64,000 nt of DNA from Christensenella intestinihominis (GTDB lineage: Bacteria > Bacillota > Clostridia > Christensenellales > Christensenellaceae): contig NZ_MAIQ01000009.1 in NCBI RefSeq assembly GCF_001678845.1, positions 55,339 to 119,338 of the forward strand. Reading direction: 5' to 3'. Below are positions 26,001 through 33,875 of the stretch, piece by piece. The stretch's first letter is position 1, and each line of letters opens with the position of its first letter. The position numbers and the translations under genes were made by a program. The notes under the pieces were generated by a model. It did no database searches. It was not told where the DNA came from and saw only the letters and a program-made list of their open reading frames with translations.

Positions 26001-27109
26001 CGCTTATGGACGCCGGAACGGAAGATGCAACGGGAATCACGGCGCAAACGCCGTTCCGCGCCCTGTCTGATGCCGGGAGCGTTACGGTGGAATTTTCCTT
26101 TGATTCCACCCTGCTTGCCGGGAAAAGCATCGTTGTGTTCGAGGAACTTTACGGCGTGGACGGGACGCTCCTTGCGGAACACAAGAACATTTCCGACGAG
26201 GGCCAGACCGTAAGGTTCAAAAACCCGGAGGTTCGCACAACGGCGACGGGAGAAAATGAAGCGAAACAGCTTGCTGTTCACCCAAAAACCGTGATCTATG
26301 ATGAGGTGGAATACGCGGGGCTGATCCCCGGAAAGACCTACACCCTGCAAGGCATACTCATGGACAGGGAGAAAAACGCGCCGCTTACCGTAAACGGCGA
26401 AGAAATCCGCGTGAAACAGAAGTTTACCCCAAAGGAAGCAGACGGCAGCGTGACGGTGGAATTTACGTTAGATTCCCTCGCCATTGCGGGAAAACAGGCC
26501 GTGGTGTTTGAGGAACTGTATTTTGACGGACTGCTTATTGCGGAACACAGGGATATTTCCGACGAAGGCCAGACCGTGGGATTTTTAACGCCCATGATCG
26601 GGACAAGCGCGGTTGCAGAGGACGGGACAAAGACCGTCGCCGTTTCCGAGACTGCAAAGGCTGTTGATACCGTCGCCTATGAAAACCTTTCCCCTGGACA
26701 AGAATACCTTTTGACGGGTACATTGATCGACCGGGAAACGGGAAACCCTGTTTCCGTAAATGGAAAGGAAGTGACGGCTTCCACGGTGTTTACGCCGGAA
26801 AGCGCAAGCGGCAGCGCCGCAGTGGAATTTGTTTTCGATTCGCGGAGCTTGCAGGGCAAAGAGCTCGTGGTATTTGAAACGCTCACGCATAACGAAAGCG
26901 GGACGAAACTGGCCGAACACGCGGACATAGACGACGAGGCGCAGATGGTAAGCGTAGGCGTGGAACCGCCCCCAGAGGAACCGCAAAGCGGCAAGGGCGC
27001 GCAGACCGGGCGCGGCGGCCTGCCGTTTTGGATGCTTGCTGTGATGGGCGGAGCCGCCGCCGGGGCGGTCTTGCTTGTGCGCTATCTCCGCAAGAACAAA
27101 CGCGGATAA
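23006..27109 (+). CDS. Large CnaB/VaFE-repeat surface protein
   Basis: This 1367-residue exported protein has a signal peptide (ends about residue 30), a Pro/Thr-rich stretch, then a thioester-domain-like region (YYGYYTSYYTANGNTAFCLDP...). The expected T-Q-x-A signature is not clear there (LCHATASYVY instead), so thioester formation is uncertain. Several CnaB domains follow, then three VaFE-type repeats (each with VVFEELY or VVFETL and AEH near the end). The last part is PQSGKGAQTGRGG, a membrane helix and a basic tail. G-A-Q-T-G may be a non-standard sorting signal for the class B sortase next door. The ATG follows GTAGGAGGAATTTTT. A palindrome copy is embedded in the coding sequence. Confidence 0.88.
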   Translation: MKKRLKTMTCLLLAVILCVSVLPFPVMAANAQAQANPEETAAPAPSASRQPEQDIQETPVPSAEPVTTTTSEPTPTPAAEPVPTVEPTPESFGPTWPEAAVIPAVEAEPVKTVERPLVQVIYHYYDDTQNSVDSIADYAVTSTHAYYTLAQTSDAGLAIPANHYPGRVPVYTDALHFRVLCGETDITALASYDAETGIVTLPQEYMGHELTVEWYCPQSEAVELPVRITMSMYRNGAFSTETKKLNVASNAGGISIPFTESIGLVVSQNGIDLDESLYRLDDGKLHISAPALGGDISVTAYIPAMRAMRAAKGNTAQVVHTRSAEQIYYGYYTSYYTANGNTAFCLDPTVSGLNAGTYDVSAWLTRGTDDLLIKMAYYLYGGPGYDSVKHNLFGEPDSMEAYGLCHATASYVYLNDEGAFKGLSAQVIKHLKQVVAAINEQPIPPEGFEVFLYNVGSGTNQPLMSWEYTPTGSVEVRKVSGDPAKTDGNPCYSLAGAVFGVYTGNGEKLGSITTDESGKGRLDGIAVGQNGLYLLEEAAPKGYAKHTEKIPFEIVSGQTAAVTVTNHPQGDPVTILLKKQDGDTASNTPQGSADLSGAQFTIQYYKGSYQTADELKGKTPDRTWIVETDRDGYAILLPKSLIPGSDPLYYASNGTTPTIPLGTVAIRESKSPEGYLKNDTVFIRQITADGAMEAVNTYNMPIVPEGVIRGGVYIEKWDAELDENKAQGGGSLDVTVEIANIGKHPVLVGGKEYAPGEVVYTMTLDSEGRGSTPDAYYLPYSTYEVRETAVSEGYLATGVLTRIFTIRRHGEMVRLDTTDMALKNNPIRGDLRGVKISDSDGNRMAGIPFEIRSLTTGEAHIIVTDKNGELNTSSSWNPHSQNTNRGETDRDGIWFGSMNALDDSLGALLYDDYRLTELPCEANADRELLSFDVSIYRYNTTVDLGTLTNDYVQKPEIFTTARDKAMDLGSAYVSKETVILDTVYYSGLTPGREYLAKGTLMDAGTEDATGITAQTPFRALSDAGSVTVEFSFDSTLLAGKSIVVFEELYGVDGTLLAEHKNISDEGQTVRFKNPEVRTTATGENEAKQLAVHPKTVIYDEVEYAGLIPGKTYTLQGILMDREKNAPLTVNGEEIRVKQKFTPKEADGSVTVEFTLDSLAIAGKQAVVFEELYFDGLLIAEHRDISDEGQTVGFLTPMIGTSAVAEDGTKTVAVSETAKAVDTVAYENLSPGQEYLLTGTLIDRETGNPVSVNGKEVTASTVFTPESASGSAAVEFVFDSRSLQGKELVVFETLTHNESGTKLAEHADIDDEAQMVSVGVEPPPEEPQSGKGAQTGRGGLPFWMLAVMGGAAAGAVLLVRYLRKNKRG
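23276..23302. repeat. Dispersed palindrome, copy 9 (inside the surface protein gene)
   Basis: This copy with centre CCAACTTGG and extended arms AGCTTCGGG/CCCGAAGCT is read in frame as E-S-F-G-P-T-W-P-E-A. That frame differs from the copies in the hydrolase and DUF4315 genes. Confidence 0.9.
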
Positions 27110-27122
27110 CATGACGAACCTG

Positions 27123-27145
27123 CTTCGGGCCAACTTGGCCCGAAG
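27123..27145. repeat. Dispersed palindrome, copy 10
   Basis: This perfect palindrome with centre CCAACTTGG lies between the surface protein and sortase genes. A further right half (GGCCCGAAG, 27173-27181) follows about 30 bases later, apparently a decayed neighbour. Confidence 0.9.
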
Positions 27146-27202
27146 CCCTGTAAGCGGAATTTGCGCGGACGAGGCCCGAAGCGGGTGGATGTGGAGGCGT
27201 GA

Positions 27203-27985
27203 ATGAAAAAGACCATTGTTTTCCTGCTCCTGCTACCCCTGCTTTTGACCGCCGCCCTGTGCGGCTTTTTCTTTTGGCGGGAATACCAAACGGCGCAGGA
27301 AGAAGTATTGGAATATGTGCAGATACGGGAAACCTACACTGTTGAAAACATTGTTTCCGGCAATATGCCGCAAGGCTTTGAATACGCCGAAGCACCCGGC
27401 CTGTCCGTGGACTTTGCAGCCCTGCTGGACGCGAACCCCGAAACCGTGGGATGGCTGTCGATTCCTGGCACAGAAGTTTGCTATCCCGTGGTGCAGGCGC
27501 AAGACAACGAAAAATACCTGCACACGTCCTTTTACGGGGAACGCTCCGGCGCGGGGACTGTCTTTATGGACTGCGGCAATGTCATTCATCCGCTTGACAG
27601 AAACACCATTCTCTATGGGCATAACATGGGACAGGGACGGACAGATATGTTCGGTGCGCTCCTTTATTACAATGAAAAAGAATACTATGACGCGCACAGG
27701 CAGATTCAATTTGATACCGTCTGGCAGGAGCATGGCCCGTGGCGGGTGTTCGCCGTCGTTCAACTGGACGCGGACGCAGCAAAATGGGATTATTTGAAGC
27801 AAAACTTCCGGGACGAGACAGAATTTCAGGAATGGATCACGCAGGCGCAGGCGCTATCCCTCTGCGGTGCGGACATGCAGATACCGGAGGGCGCGAACAT
27901 CCTGACGCTCTCCACCTGCGACCGTTCCCGGTATGGCGCGAGCGGGAGGCTGGCCGTTTTGGCGGTAAATATGAATGGAGTTTAA
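27203..27985 (+). CDS. srtB: Class B sortase
   Basis: This 260-residue membrane-anchored transpeptidase has an N-terminal hydrophobic anchor (residues 4-26), the core NPETVGWLSIPGTEVCYPVVQ, and catalytic residues in LYGHNM (His) and LTLSTC (Cys), with a downstream RYG (Arg). The arrangement and length are those of class B sortases. It directly follows the CnaB/VaFE surface protein, which is its likely substrate. The start ATG follows GTGGAGGCGTGA. Confidence 0.92.
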   Translation: MKKTIVFLLLLPLLLTAALCGFFFWREYQTAQEEVLEYVQIRETYTVENIVSGNMPQGFEYAEAPGLSVDFAALLDANPETVGWLSIPGTEVCYPVVQAQDNEKYLHTSFYGERSGAGTVFMDCGNVIHPLDRNTILYGHNMGQGRTDMFGALLYYNEKEYYDAHRQIQFDTVWQEHGPWRVFAVVQLDADAAKWDYLKQNFRDETEFQEWITQAQALSLCGADMQIPEGANILTLSTCDRSRYGASGRLAVLAVNMNGV

Positions 27986-27995
27986 GGAGGTTTGG

Positions 27996-28139
27996 ATGTT
28001 TGGTTTGATACGCTGCATTTTATTCGCGCTCGTGGTAACGCGCGCGGGGATCATGGACAGCCTGCGGGAACGGCTGTCCCCAAAAGCAAAAAAACGGAGG
28101 AATCACTATGAAGCTGCAAAAGAAAAATCATGGAAATGA
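27996..28139 (+). CDS. Small hypothetical protein after srtB
   Basis: This 47-residue frame starts with a hydrophobic stretch (MFGLIRCILFALVVTRAG) followed by a basic tail (RERLSPKAKKRRN). It begins 10 bases after srtB with TAAGGAGGTTTGG upstream, a very good binding site. It overlaps the next small frame. The function is unknown. Confidence 0.55.
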   Translation: MFGLIRCILFALVVTRAGIMDSLRERLSPKAKKRRNHYEAAKEKSWK

Positions 28140-28260
28140 CGCGATAGGACGGGCGTTGCCGGGAGCTCCGGCGATCCACTCTGCCCGACTGGTGAAAAAG
28201 CCGGTTGACAAGGTAAAGGAGCCTACGCCAAAGGCGCGGGAACGGGAGGTGGAACGGTGA
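28108..28260 (+). CDS. Small basic hypothetical protein before mobC
   Basis: This is a 50-residue Lys/Arg-rich frame with CGGAGG eight bases before its ATG and a GTGA overlap with mobC. The tight coupling on both sides supports translation. I do not recognise the product; a relaxosome accessory role is possible from its position only. Confidence 0.5.
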   Translation: MKLQKKNHGNDAIGRALPGAPAIHSARLVKKPVDKVKEPTPKAREREVER

Positions 28261-28601
28261 GCTGCAAACGGATACGGAATATACCCATCTATGTTTGGGT
28301 ACGAGAAGATGAAATGCAGGAAATACAGGAGCGCATGGCTGCAGCAGGCATACAAAATATGAGCGCGTACATCCGCAAAATGGCGCTCAATGGGTATGTG
28401 CTGAACGTAGACCTTGCTCCCGTCCGGGAACTGGTATCTTTGCTCCGGCGCTGCTCGAATAATCTCAATCAGGTGGCGGTTCACGCCAACACCTACGGGA
28501 TCTATGAGTACGAGGTCAAAGGATTGCAGAAAGACTACGCGAAGCTGTGGGAGCAAGTTTCCGAGGTTCTAAAACAGCTTACGGAAATTGTGAAATTATA
28601 A
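28257..28601 (+). CDS. mobC: MobC-like relaxosome protein
   Basis: This 114-residue protein has the MobC pattern: an N-terminal RNIPIYVWVREDEMQEIQERMAAAGIQNMSAYIRKMAL (ribbon-helix-helix type) and LVSLLRRCSNNLNQVAVHANTYG. Such proteins bind near oriT and help the relaxase open DNA. The GTG start overlaps the previous stop codon. In the ancestral arrangement it probably lay directly before the relaxase gene; a defence gene pair now separates them. Confidence 0.88.
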   Translation: MSCKRIRNIPIYVWVREDEMQEIQERMAAAGIQNMSAYIRKMALNGYVLNVDLAPVRELVSLLRRCSNNLNQVAVHANTYGIYEYEVKGLQKDYAKLWEQVSEVLKQLTEIVKL

Positions 28602-28628
28602 ATGCAAGGGGATTTTTCCCTTGCATTT
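28600..28628. terminator. Bidirectional terminator between mobC and the SEFIR genes
   Basis: AAATGCAAGGG (28600-28610) pairs perfectly with CCCTTGCATTT (28618-28628). It overlaps the mobC stop codon and serves two converging transcription units. Confidence 0.75.
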
Positions 28629-28651
28629 ATAATGAATAATTTATTATTAGG

Positions 28652-29407
28652 TTAATTTAAAGTTGCAATACTGTCAAGGTTTATACTACTTAAAATGTTA
28701 GGGGCAGGATCAAAACTATATGGATAACTCATTCTCCTATCAGTCGTACAGATAGCCAATCTTTTTTTTAATTCTTCTATTGTGTTCATACCGAATAAAG
28801 GCAGTACTTTTTGACAGTATTTTTTTGATTTGAGTTTTATCCACATCGACTCCCCTCCTTTAAAATAGCAATAGGAAAAGGGAAACCAATACTCTGTATC
28901 CGAGGTTGACAGACCAATAACATTATGAAGTTGATAAAGTAAAACATCTGCTCTGGATAATGACTGGCTTGTAAGAAGCGGTTTTTTTTCACGCCGTATT
29001 AGCATACGCCCTGCTAAAGAATGTAAATTTGGTTCGTCACAATCCGCTTTGCATTTTCCCTCAATAGTTCTTAAATATTTCCTAAAAACGCAATAATCGT
29101 GTTCTTTTATACGAGATTCATCAAAATAGCTATCGCGTAAGAAATAAGTGTGCAACAAAACACCACGTAATTCAGCGTATTTTTCATAATGAAATAATAC
29201 GGCAGCAGTAGCTATAAAAGTTTCCCAGATAAAAAAATCGTAAAGTTCAAAATCAGACGCACTACAACTTGATAATTCGTTAACATTGGCATCATGCGTG
29301 GCATTATATGTTTGTTCAAAAAATGATGTAATTGTATCAACTAAAGGTAAGCCACTATAAATGATAGATTCAATAAAGTCACTATACAAATCTCTCAAAG
29401 GTTTCAT
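28652..29407 (-). pseudogene. C-terminal part of the split SEFIR defence gene
   Basis: This 251-residue frame has no independent binding site and its first ATG lies just after the A9 tract at 29416-29424. Reading one base fewer in the tract joins L-L-K-K-I-E-E-M-K-P-L to the SEFIR frame and gives one protein of roughly 480 residues. The part is mostly helical and I do not recognise a domain; it is presumably the effector or regulatory half. AT-rich composition, like the N-terminal part, marks it as foreign to the GC-richer backbone. It could be expressed by slippage at the A9 run. Confidence 0.6.
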
Positions 29408-30098
29408 TTCTTCGATTTTTTTTTAATAATGTTTCACTATCTATTCGAGGACTTGCATACCCTAATAATGCCGTAATAAATGAAGCAACTGCCTTTCTAA
29501 GTAAAAAGTCTGCCTTTGTTTTATTACCGCCCGTATAGCCTCGTGTTTGCCTAATCAAGTCACGTATTGGAGATAAATCAACTGTTTCAGTTTCTAACCA
29601 ATCAGGCTTTTTACCCAATGCAGGTTTTTTATATAAAGGTTTATTGTATATATTCCTAAGTAATTTTTCATATTCGACTTCGTATTGATCGTCCTCTGTT
29701 GACAAGTCAAAATAAATGCGTGATTTTATATAAGCTGGTATATAGGGTTTGTTATATTCATCTACTTCAAAAATAATCGGCAAAAATTTTTCTTGATTTA
29801 CTTGATTATAGATTTCTGGTGAAATTATTACTGTTTCATCCCCAACCCCACCCGCACGCAAATTGGCTTTATCGCAATATGATTTATCACAAATCAGAAG
29901 CACTTTATCTATTTCAGGATCAACAACACATTTTTCCATAAATGCGTATTTATCCTGTCCTTCTTTCAAGTCCCACTTATCTAAAATGACATCTACGCCG
30001 TTCGCAACAAACCGTTCTGCAAGTTCAAGTACCCTTTCAGATACAATCCAAGAGTATGATATGAAAATTTTTGGTATTTTATCTCCCATAAATCCCAT
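29382..30098 (-). CDS. SEFIR-domain protein, N-terminal part (defence)
   Basis: This is a 238-residue protein. Residues 8-150 form a SEFIR (TIR-like) domain: KIFISYSWIVSERVLELAERF, VDVILDKWDLKEGQDKYAFMEKCV, VLLICDKSYCDKANLRAGGVGDE. Bacterial single-gene SEFIR systems protect against phages (established knowledge). The frame runs into a stop codon 26 bases inside the downstream frame, after an A9 tract. The gene is transcribed against the surrounding transfer genes and lies between mobC and the relaxase. Confidence 0.8.
   Translation of the reverse strand: MGFMGDKIPKIFISYSWIVSERVLELAERFVANGVDVILDKWDLKEGQDKYAFMEKCVVDPEIDKVLLICDKSYCDKANLRAGGVGDETVIISPEIYNQVNQEKFLPIIFEVDEYNKPYIPAYIKSRIYFDLSTEDDQYEVEYEKLLRNIYNKPLYKKPALGKKPDWLETETVDLSPIRDLIRQTRGYTGGNKTKADFLLRKAVASFITALLGYASPRIDSETLLKKNRRNETFERFV
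29416..29424 (-). other. A9 slippery tract in the SEFIR gene
   Basis: Nine A on the coding strand lie exactly where the two overlapping frames must be joined. A one-base shift gives a continuous protein. Such runs are known sites of transcriptional slippage, of frequent mutation and of sequencing error. Confidence 0.7.
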
Positions 30099-30174
30099 TA
30101 TCCTTTCATCTCATAATAGTTTCTATATGATGATTATATCTTGTTTTTCAAAGATCAACAAGATTTAACTAATT

Positions 30175-30195
30175 TCGGGCCAAGTTGGCCCGAAG
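30175..30195. repeat. Dispersed palindrome, copy 11
   Basis: This perfect palindrome with centre CCAAGTTGG lies about 20 bases before the relaxase start. Confidence 0.9.
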
Positions 30196-30215
30196 CATAA
30201 AGGAGGTATCATTTC

Positions 30216-31628
30216 ATGGCGACAACACGCCTCATCGCTCATCACATCACCAAAGGCTCCACAGCAGGGCGAACCATGAAAGGTCGTTTTGACTACGGGC
30301 AGAATCCTTTGAAAACGAATGACGGCGATCTTGTTTTGTCCTACGAGTGCGACGCAAAAACCGCTTACCGGGAATTTGCCCTTGCCAAAGCAGAATACCA
30401 CGCAATTACCGGACGAAAGCAGAAGAAAAACGAGGACGTGCTGTGTTACCAGATACGTCAGTCCTTTCTACCCGGAGAGATTGATGCGGAAGGCGCGCTC
30501 AAGATCGGATATGAGCTTGCCATGCGCTGGACGAAAGGAAAGCACGCCTTTTTCGTCGCGTCGCATATAGACCGCCCGCACCCACACATCCATATTTATT
30601 ACAACTCCACTACGCTTGACTGTACACGGAAATTCAGAAATTTCAACGGATCGGTATGGGCGCTCCGGCGGCTGTCCGACAGGATATGTATTGAGAACCG
30701 CCTGTCATATATTGCCCATCCAAAGCTGAAAAGCAAAGGGAAATACAGGCACTACGGTGAATGGCTGGGCGCAAACAGGAAACCGGGTTTTAAGGAACGG
30801 CTCAAGACACATATCGATGCCTGCCTTGCGAATATCCCCCAAAGTTTTGAAACATTTTTGCAGGCTATGCAAAAGGCTGGATGGGAGATGAAACGTGGGC
30901 GCGGCGGCGCGATCTCGTTCCGCACGGAGGGACAGGAGCGTTTTACCCGCCTGTGCGCTTCCACGCTTGGAAAGGGCTATGGTGAAGATGAGATACGGGC
31001 CGCCATAGAGGGCTGCGCCACAGGTTTCGGCAACGTACCGCCCCGGAGGAAAATGAGCCTTGTGATCGATATACAGGAGCGGCTGAAAGCAGGAAAAGGC
31101 CCCGGCTATGAGCGGTGGGCAAAGGTTTTCAACTTAAAGCAGATGGCGGTTGCCGTGCAGTATTTACAGGAAAACAACCTGTTTTCCTATAAGGACTTGG
31201 AAGCAAAGACGTTTGAGATAACCGAGCGTTTCCATACTGCCACAGATAAATTGAAGCAAACTGAAGCTGCCATGAAACGAAATGCCGCACTCAAAAAGGC
31301 AATCGTGGATTATGCAAAGACGCGGCCTGTGTTTGAGGAATACAAGGCGAAAAAATATAGCCGGAAATATTTCATGGAGCACGAAGCGGAGCTTGCCGTT
31401 TACCGGGCGGCGCAGGCTTCCATGCGGGAGCTTCTGGGTGGTGCGAAACTGCCGAAGATGGACGCGCTCAAAGCGGAATGGCGCAGGCTTGCGGCAAAGA
31501 AAAAATCCGGTTACGCGGAATACCGCGCCATGCAAAAAGAAATGCGGGAGGCCGTTACGGTAAAGGCAAATATAGACTGCCTGCTCGGTAGGACAGGCAA
31601 GGAAAAAAACAAGGAAATGGCGCGATAG
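30216..31628 (+). CDS. Relaxase (mobilization nuclease, MOBP-like)
   Basis: This 470-residue protein nicks oriT and pilots the strand through the channel. The N-terminal nuclease domain has the metal-binding histidine cluster HIDRPHPHIHIYY at about residues 116-128, and a downstream IENRLSYIAHPKLK. The C-terminal half is helical and basic. The start ATG follows AAAGGAGGTATCATTTC. It is the last transfer gene before the large cargo block. Confidence 0.92.
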   Translation: MATTRLIAHHITKGSTAGRTMKGRFDYGQNPLKTNDGDLVLSYECDAKTAYREFALAKAEYHAITGRKQKKNEDVLCYQIRQSFLPGEIDAEGALKIGYELAMRWTKGKHAFFVASHIDRPHPHIHIYYNSTTLDCTRKFRNFNGSVWALRRLSDRICIENRLSYIAHPKLKSKGKYRHYGEWLGANRKPGFKERLKTHIDACLANIPQSFETFLQAMQKAGWEMKRGRGGAISFRTEGQERFTRLCASTLGKGYGEDEIRAAIEGCATGFGNVPPRRKMSLVIDIQERLKAGKGPGYERWAKVFNLKQMAVAVQYLQENNLFSYKDLEAKTFEITERFHTATDKLKQTEAAMKRNAALKKAIVDYAKTRPVFEEYKAKKYSRKYFMEHEAELAVYRAAQASMRELLGGAKLPKMDALKAEWRRLAAKKKSGYAEYRAMQKEMREAVTVKANIDCLLGRTGKEKNKEMAR

Positions 31629-31664
31629 CGGCATGACGCGAAACAAGGCGCAGCGCGCCGCCAC

Positions 31665-31689
31665 ACTTCGGGCCAACATGGCCCGAAGT
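31665..31689. repeat. Dispersed palindrome, copy 12
   Basis: This perfect palindrome with centre CCAACATGG lies directly downstream of the relaxase gene. It is the last full copy before the cargo block. Confidence 0.9.
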
Positions 31690-31760
31690 ACCGGGTTTGG
31701 GGAGGCTCCCCAACAAGCATTTTTGCTAAATTTACGAATAAGGAAATTTAGTAAAAAAAC

Positions 31761-31780
31761 GCGAGTGTATATACACTCGC
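31761..31780. repeat. Perfect 20-bp palindrome after the relaxase
   Basis: GCGAGTGTAT and ATACACTCGC form a perfect palindrome. A second inverted repeat (CTAAATTT at 31726-31733 with AAATTTAG at 31744-31751) lies just upstream. These could be a terminator-like structure, an operator or part of a transfer origin; nothing in the sequence decides between these. Confidence 0.5.
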
Positions 31781-31817
31781 CCTGCTTGCCAAGAAAATGC
31801 TATGCATCAATTTTGAA

Positions 31818-32736
31818 GTGTAGTCAATAGAGATGACAGAAAAAATCAGGGAAAACGAGCCTCGGCTTCATCAGGAGTCAAATAGCCAAGGGAAGCATGA
31901 GGACGTTTGGCATTATAGAAGCATTCAATATAGGAAAAAACAGCAAGGCTTAAATCCTTAAAAGAAGAGTAGCTTCTGCGGAGCGTTGCGGGCGGCATAA
32001 GCTTTGCGGAAAGCAGTGACCGTAAGCTCCACATCCTGTTTGGAAGACAGGTGCCAAGCAATGACCTTGCGGGAAAAAAGGTCAATGACAACACAGGGAT
32101 AATGCCATTTTCCGCCAGCCCGCAGATAAGTAATATCACTCACCCAAACAAGATTAGGGGCATTTTGAGTAAAGCTTTGCCGGAGATGGTCGGGACAAAG
32201 GCTGTCATCGGAACGACAGAAATAATGTTTGGGGTGGGCAGTAGACATTTTTGGTAAATGCATAGAGCGCATCAGGCGGTACACTCGTTCAACGCTGATG
32301 TGGACGCCATAGTCACGCTGGAGGACATGGTGGATTTTATAGGCGCCAAGGATAAGGCGCCGGAGATCCTGGTTAAGAGAAACACGGGGAGCGGGAGGAG
32401 AATAAAAATGCTTGTAGTAAGTGCTTCTATTGACAAACAGGACACGGCAAAGCGTTTGAATACGATGCTGAAAACGGAGCCTGTGGACAGCGTCTAATCG
32501 TTGTTTGCGTGAGGCGTGAATATGGCAATCGCTTTTTTTAGGATAAGGTTTTCTTCTTCGAGCTGGGCATTCCGTTTTTGGAGTTCCTTAACCTGTTTGG
32601 CAGTAAGGACTTCACCGTCGTCATCGACTTGAACGGTAGAATACTGCTTGATCCACTTGCCAAGGACGGATTGAGAAACGCCGTACTCTTTACAGAAAAA
32701 GTACGTTATAAAGTACCTATTTGATTCCAGTATCAA
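31818..32736 (-). pseudogene. Decayed IS3-family transposase (orfA and orfB remnants)
   Basis: orfA (32494-32736) lacks its N-terminus but keeps YGVSQSVLGKWIKQYS and the leucine-rich QKRNAQLEEENLILKKAIAIF. orfB keeps a helix-turn-helix part and NLVWVSDITYLRAGGKWHYPCVVIDLFSRKVIAWHLS (first catalytic Asp). It then has an internal deletion and a frame change to FYNAKRPHASLGYLTPDEAEARF. The middle of the DDE domain is gone, so the element cannot move by itself. It marks the left edge of the cargo block. Confidence 0.85.
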
Positions 32737-33022
32737 GCTTACTCTCTGTTACCGACAAAACAACTTCAAGCTTTTTATTTACAATATCATGCAGGCAGTT
32801 AGGGAGATGGTCCTGATGACCTCGATGTACTGCAATGCAATCCAAACATTTGCCGTGAAGATTACAATCAACTTTACAAGAGCAAAAATCTTGTTCTTTA
32901 TTGCGCAGTGCTTTGTGCAAGTCATCCAAAAATTCTTCTTGAAGAGCTTGCCCTTCTTCCTTTTTTCCTTCGTACGTCAAAGCAAAAGCACGTTTTTCCT
33001 TTTCATTATTATCGATATTCAT
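32717..33022 (-). CDS. Cysteine-rich conserved protein
   Basis: This protein of about 101 residues has CSCKVDCNLHGKCLDCIAVHRGHQDHLPNC, a cluster of seven Cys with His that probably binds a metal. Similar short modules occur in small anaerobe proteins (DUF6485-like), but I would not name a function. The start at 33022 has GGAGG eight bases upstream. The 3' end runs into the IS3 remnant, so the C-terminus may be altered. It lies downstream of hcp on the same strand. Confidence 0.55.
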   Translation of the reverse strand: MNIDNNEKEKRAFALTYEGKKEEGQALQEEFLDDLHKALRNKEQDFCSCKVDCNLHGKCLDCIAVHRGHQDHLPNCLHDIVNKKLEVVLSVTESKLDTGIK

Positions 33023-33204
33023 AAGGCTAACCTCCATATTAAATTCTCGTCAATTTTGCCGAAAAGCCAGTGCTTAGAAAATAATTATGATTTTTTCTTC
33101 GATCACCATAAGATTATTAATATTACCATTTTTATATAATATACTATACTTTGAAAACAATATCAAGTTTCAATAGCAAATCTGTTCACTTAAAACCTAA
33201 TATG

Positions 33205-33295
33205 TGTAGTCGTGAACTCGCTGCCGTTATCGCTCCGAAGGTGCTCCGGGCAGCCTTGCCGCACAAACAACCTCGAAAGAGTCTCGATAACATTC
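33205..33295 (-). pseudogene. Short integrase-core fragment of a second IS3-type transposase
   Basis: On the minus strand the sequence reads N-V-I-E-T-L-S-R-L-F, then RQGCPEHLRSDNGSEFTT, the second Asp region of an IS3-type DDE domain. Nothing else of the gene is left. The surrounding 33023-33607 holds no convincing gene. Confidence 0.7.
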
Positions 33296-33607
33296 ATGTA
33301 TTGCCAGTTCCATTTTGGGACGCTCGTTAGTCGCTCCCTTGTGTTGTTCATTAATGATGTTCAACCAAATTATCTGCCTGCCGTTTGATATCAATTTTTA
33401 TGCCCGGTGCTCGGATAGACGGATATGCCTGCATACTTTCTCTGTCGGCGATCGCCGCTTTGCCGGACTCATAGTTTTCCCACGCTGATATCCTTCCATT
33501 CTTCATGCACTCAGACGGAAGGTCTTAATTTCTCCTATATAAAGAATACAGTGCAGATTGTGGAGTAGGTAATAATCGAAATATTTTCCGCCGCAATTTG
33601 CCAGCTA

Positions 33608-33817
33608 TTATTCAAATATTCCCCTCACCTCTTCTTCTTTTGATAGGTTAAAGGTCGGGGACTTTGTGACCAGTGTGTAGTTGATGCAAGGGTGACGCTC
33701 CAACAAAACCTTTTTTATTATATTTTCAGATGCACCGTTATGATTGCCAATGACGGAGCAGCATCCTTTGCCCAGAGAAACGGCCAAAGGGCCTCCTTTC
33801 GGAAATCCTTTGGCCAT
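33608..33817 (-). CDS. Short hypothetical protein downstream of hcp
   Basis: This is a 69-residue frame; a TTG at 33787 with GAAAGGAGG upstream is an alternative start (59 residues). The sequence ENIIKKVLLERHPCINYTLVTKSP has no family I recognise. A hairpin (GGCCAAAGG/CCTTTGGCC) covers its 5' end. It may be the remnant of a larger gene, given the transposon debris beside it. Confidence 0.3.
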   Translation of the reverse strand: MAKGFPKGGPLAVSLGKGCCSVIGNHNGASENIIKKVLLERHPCINYTLVTKSPTFNLSKEEEVRGIFE

Positions 33818-33875
33818 AATCGGTCTGCTAAAATTTTCTGTCTATTTGTTTAAAGATCTAATTCATATACGATTT

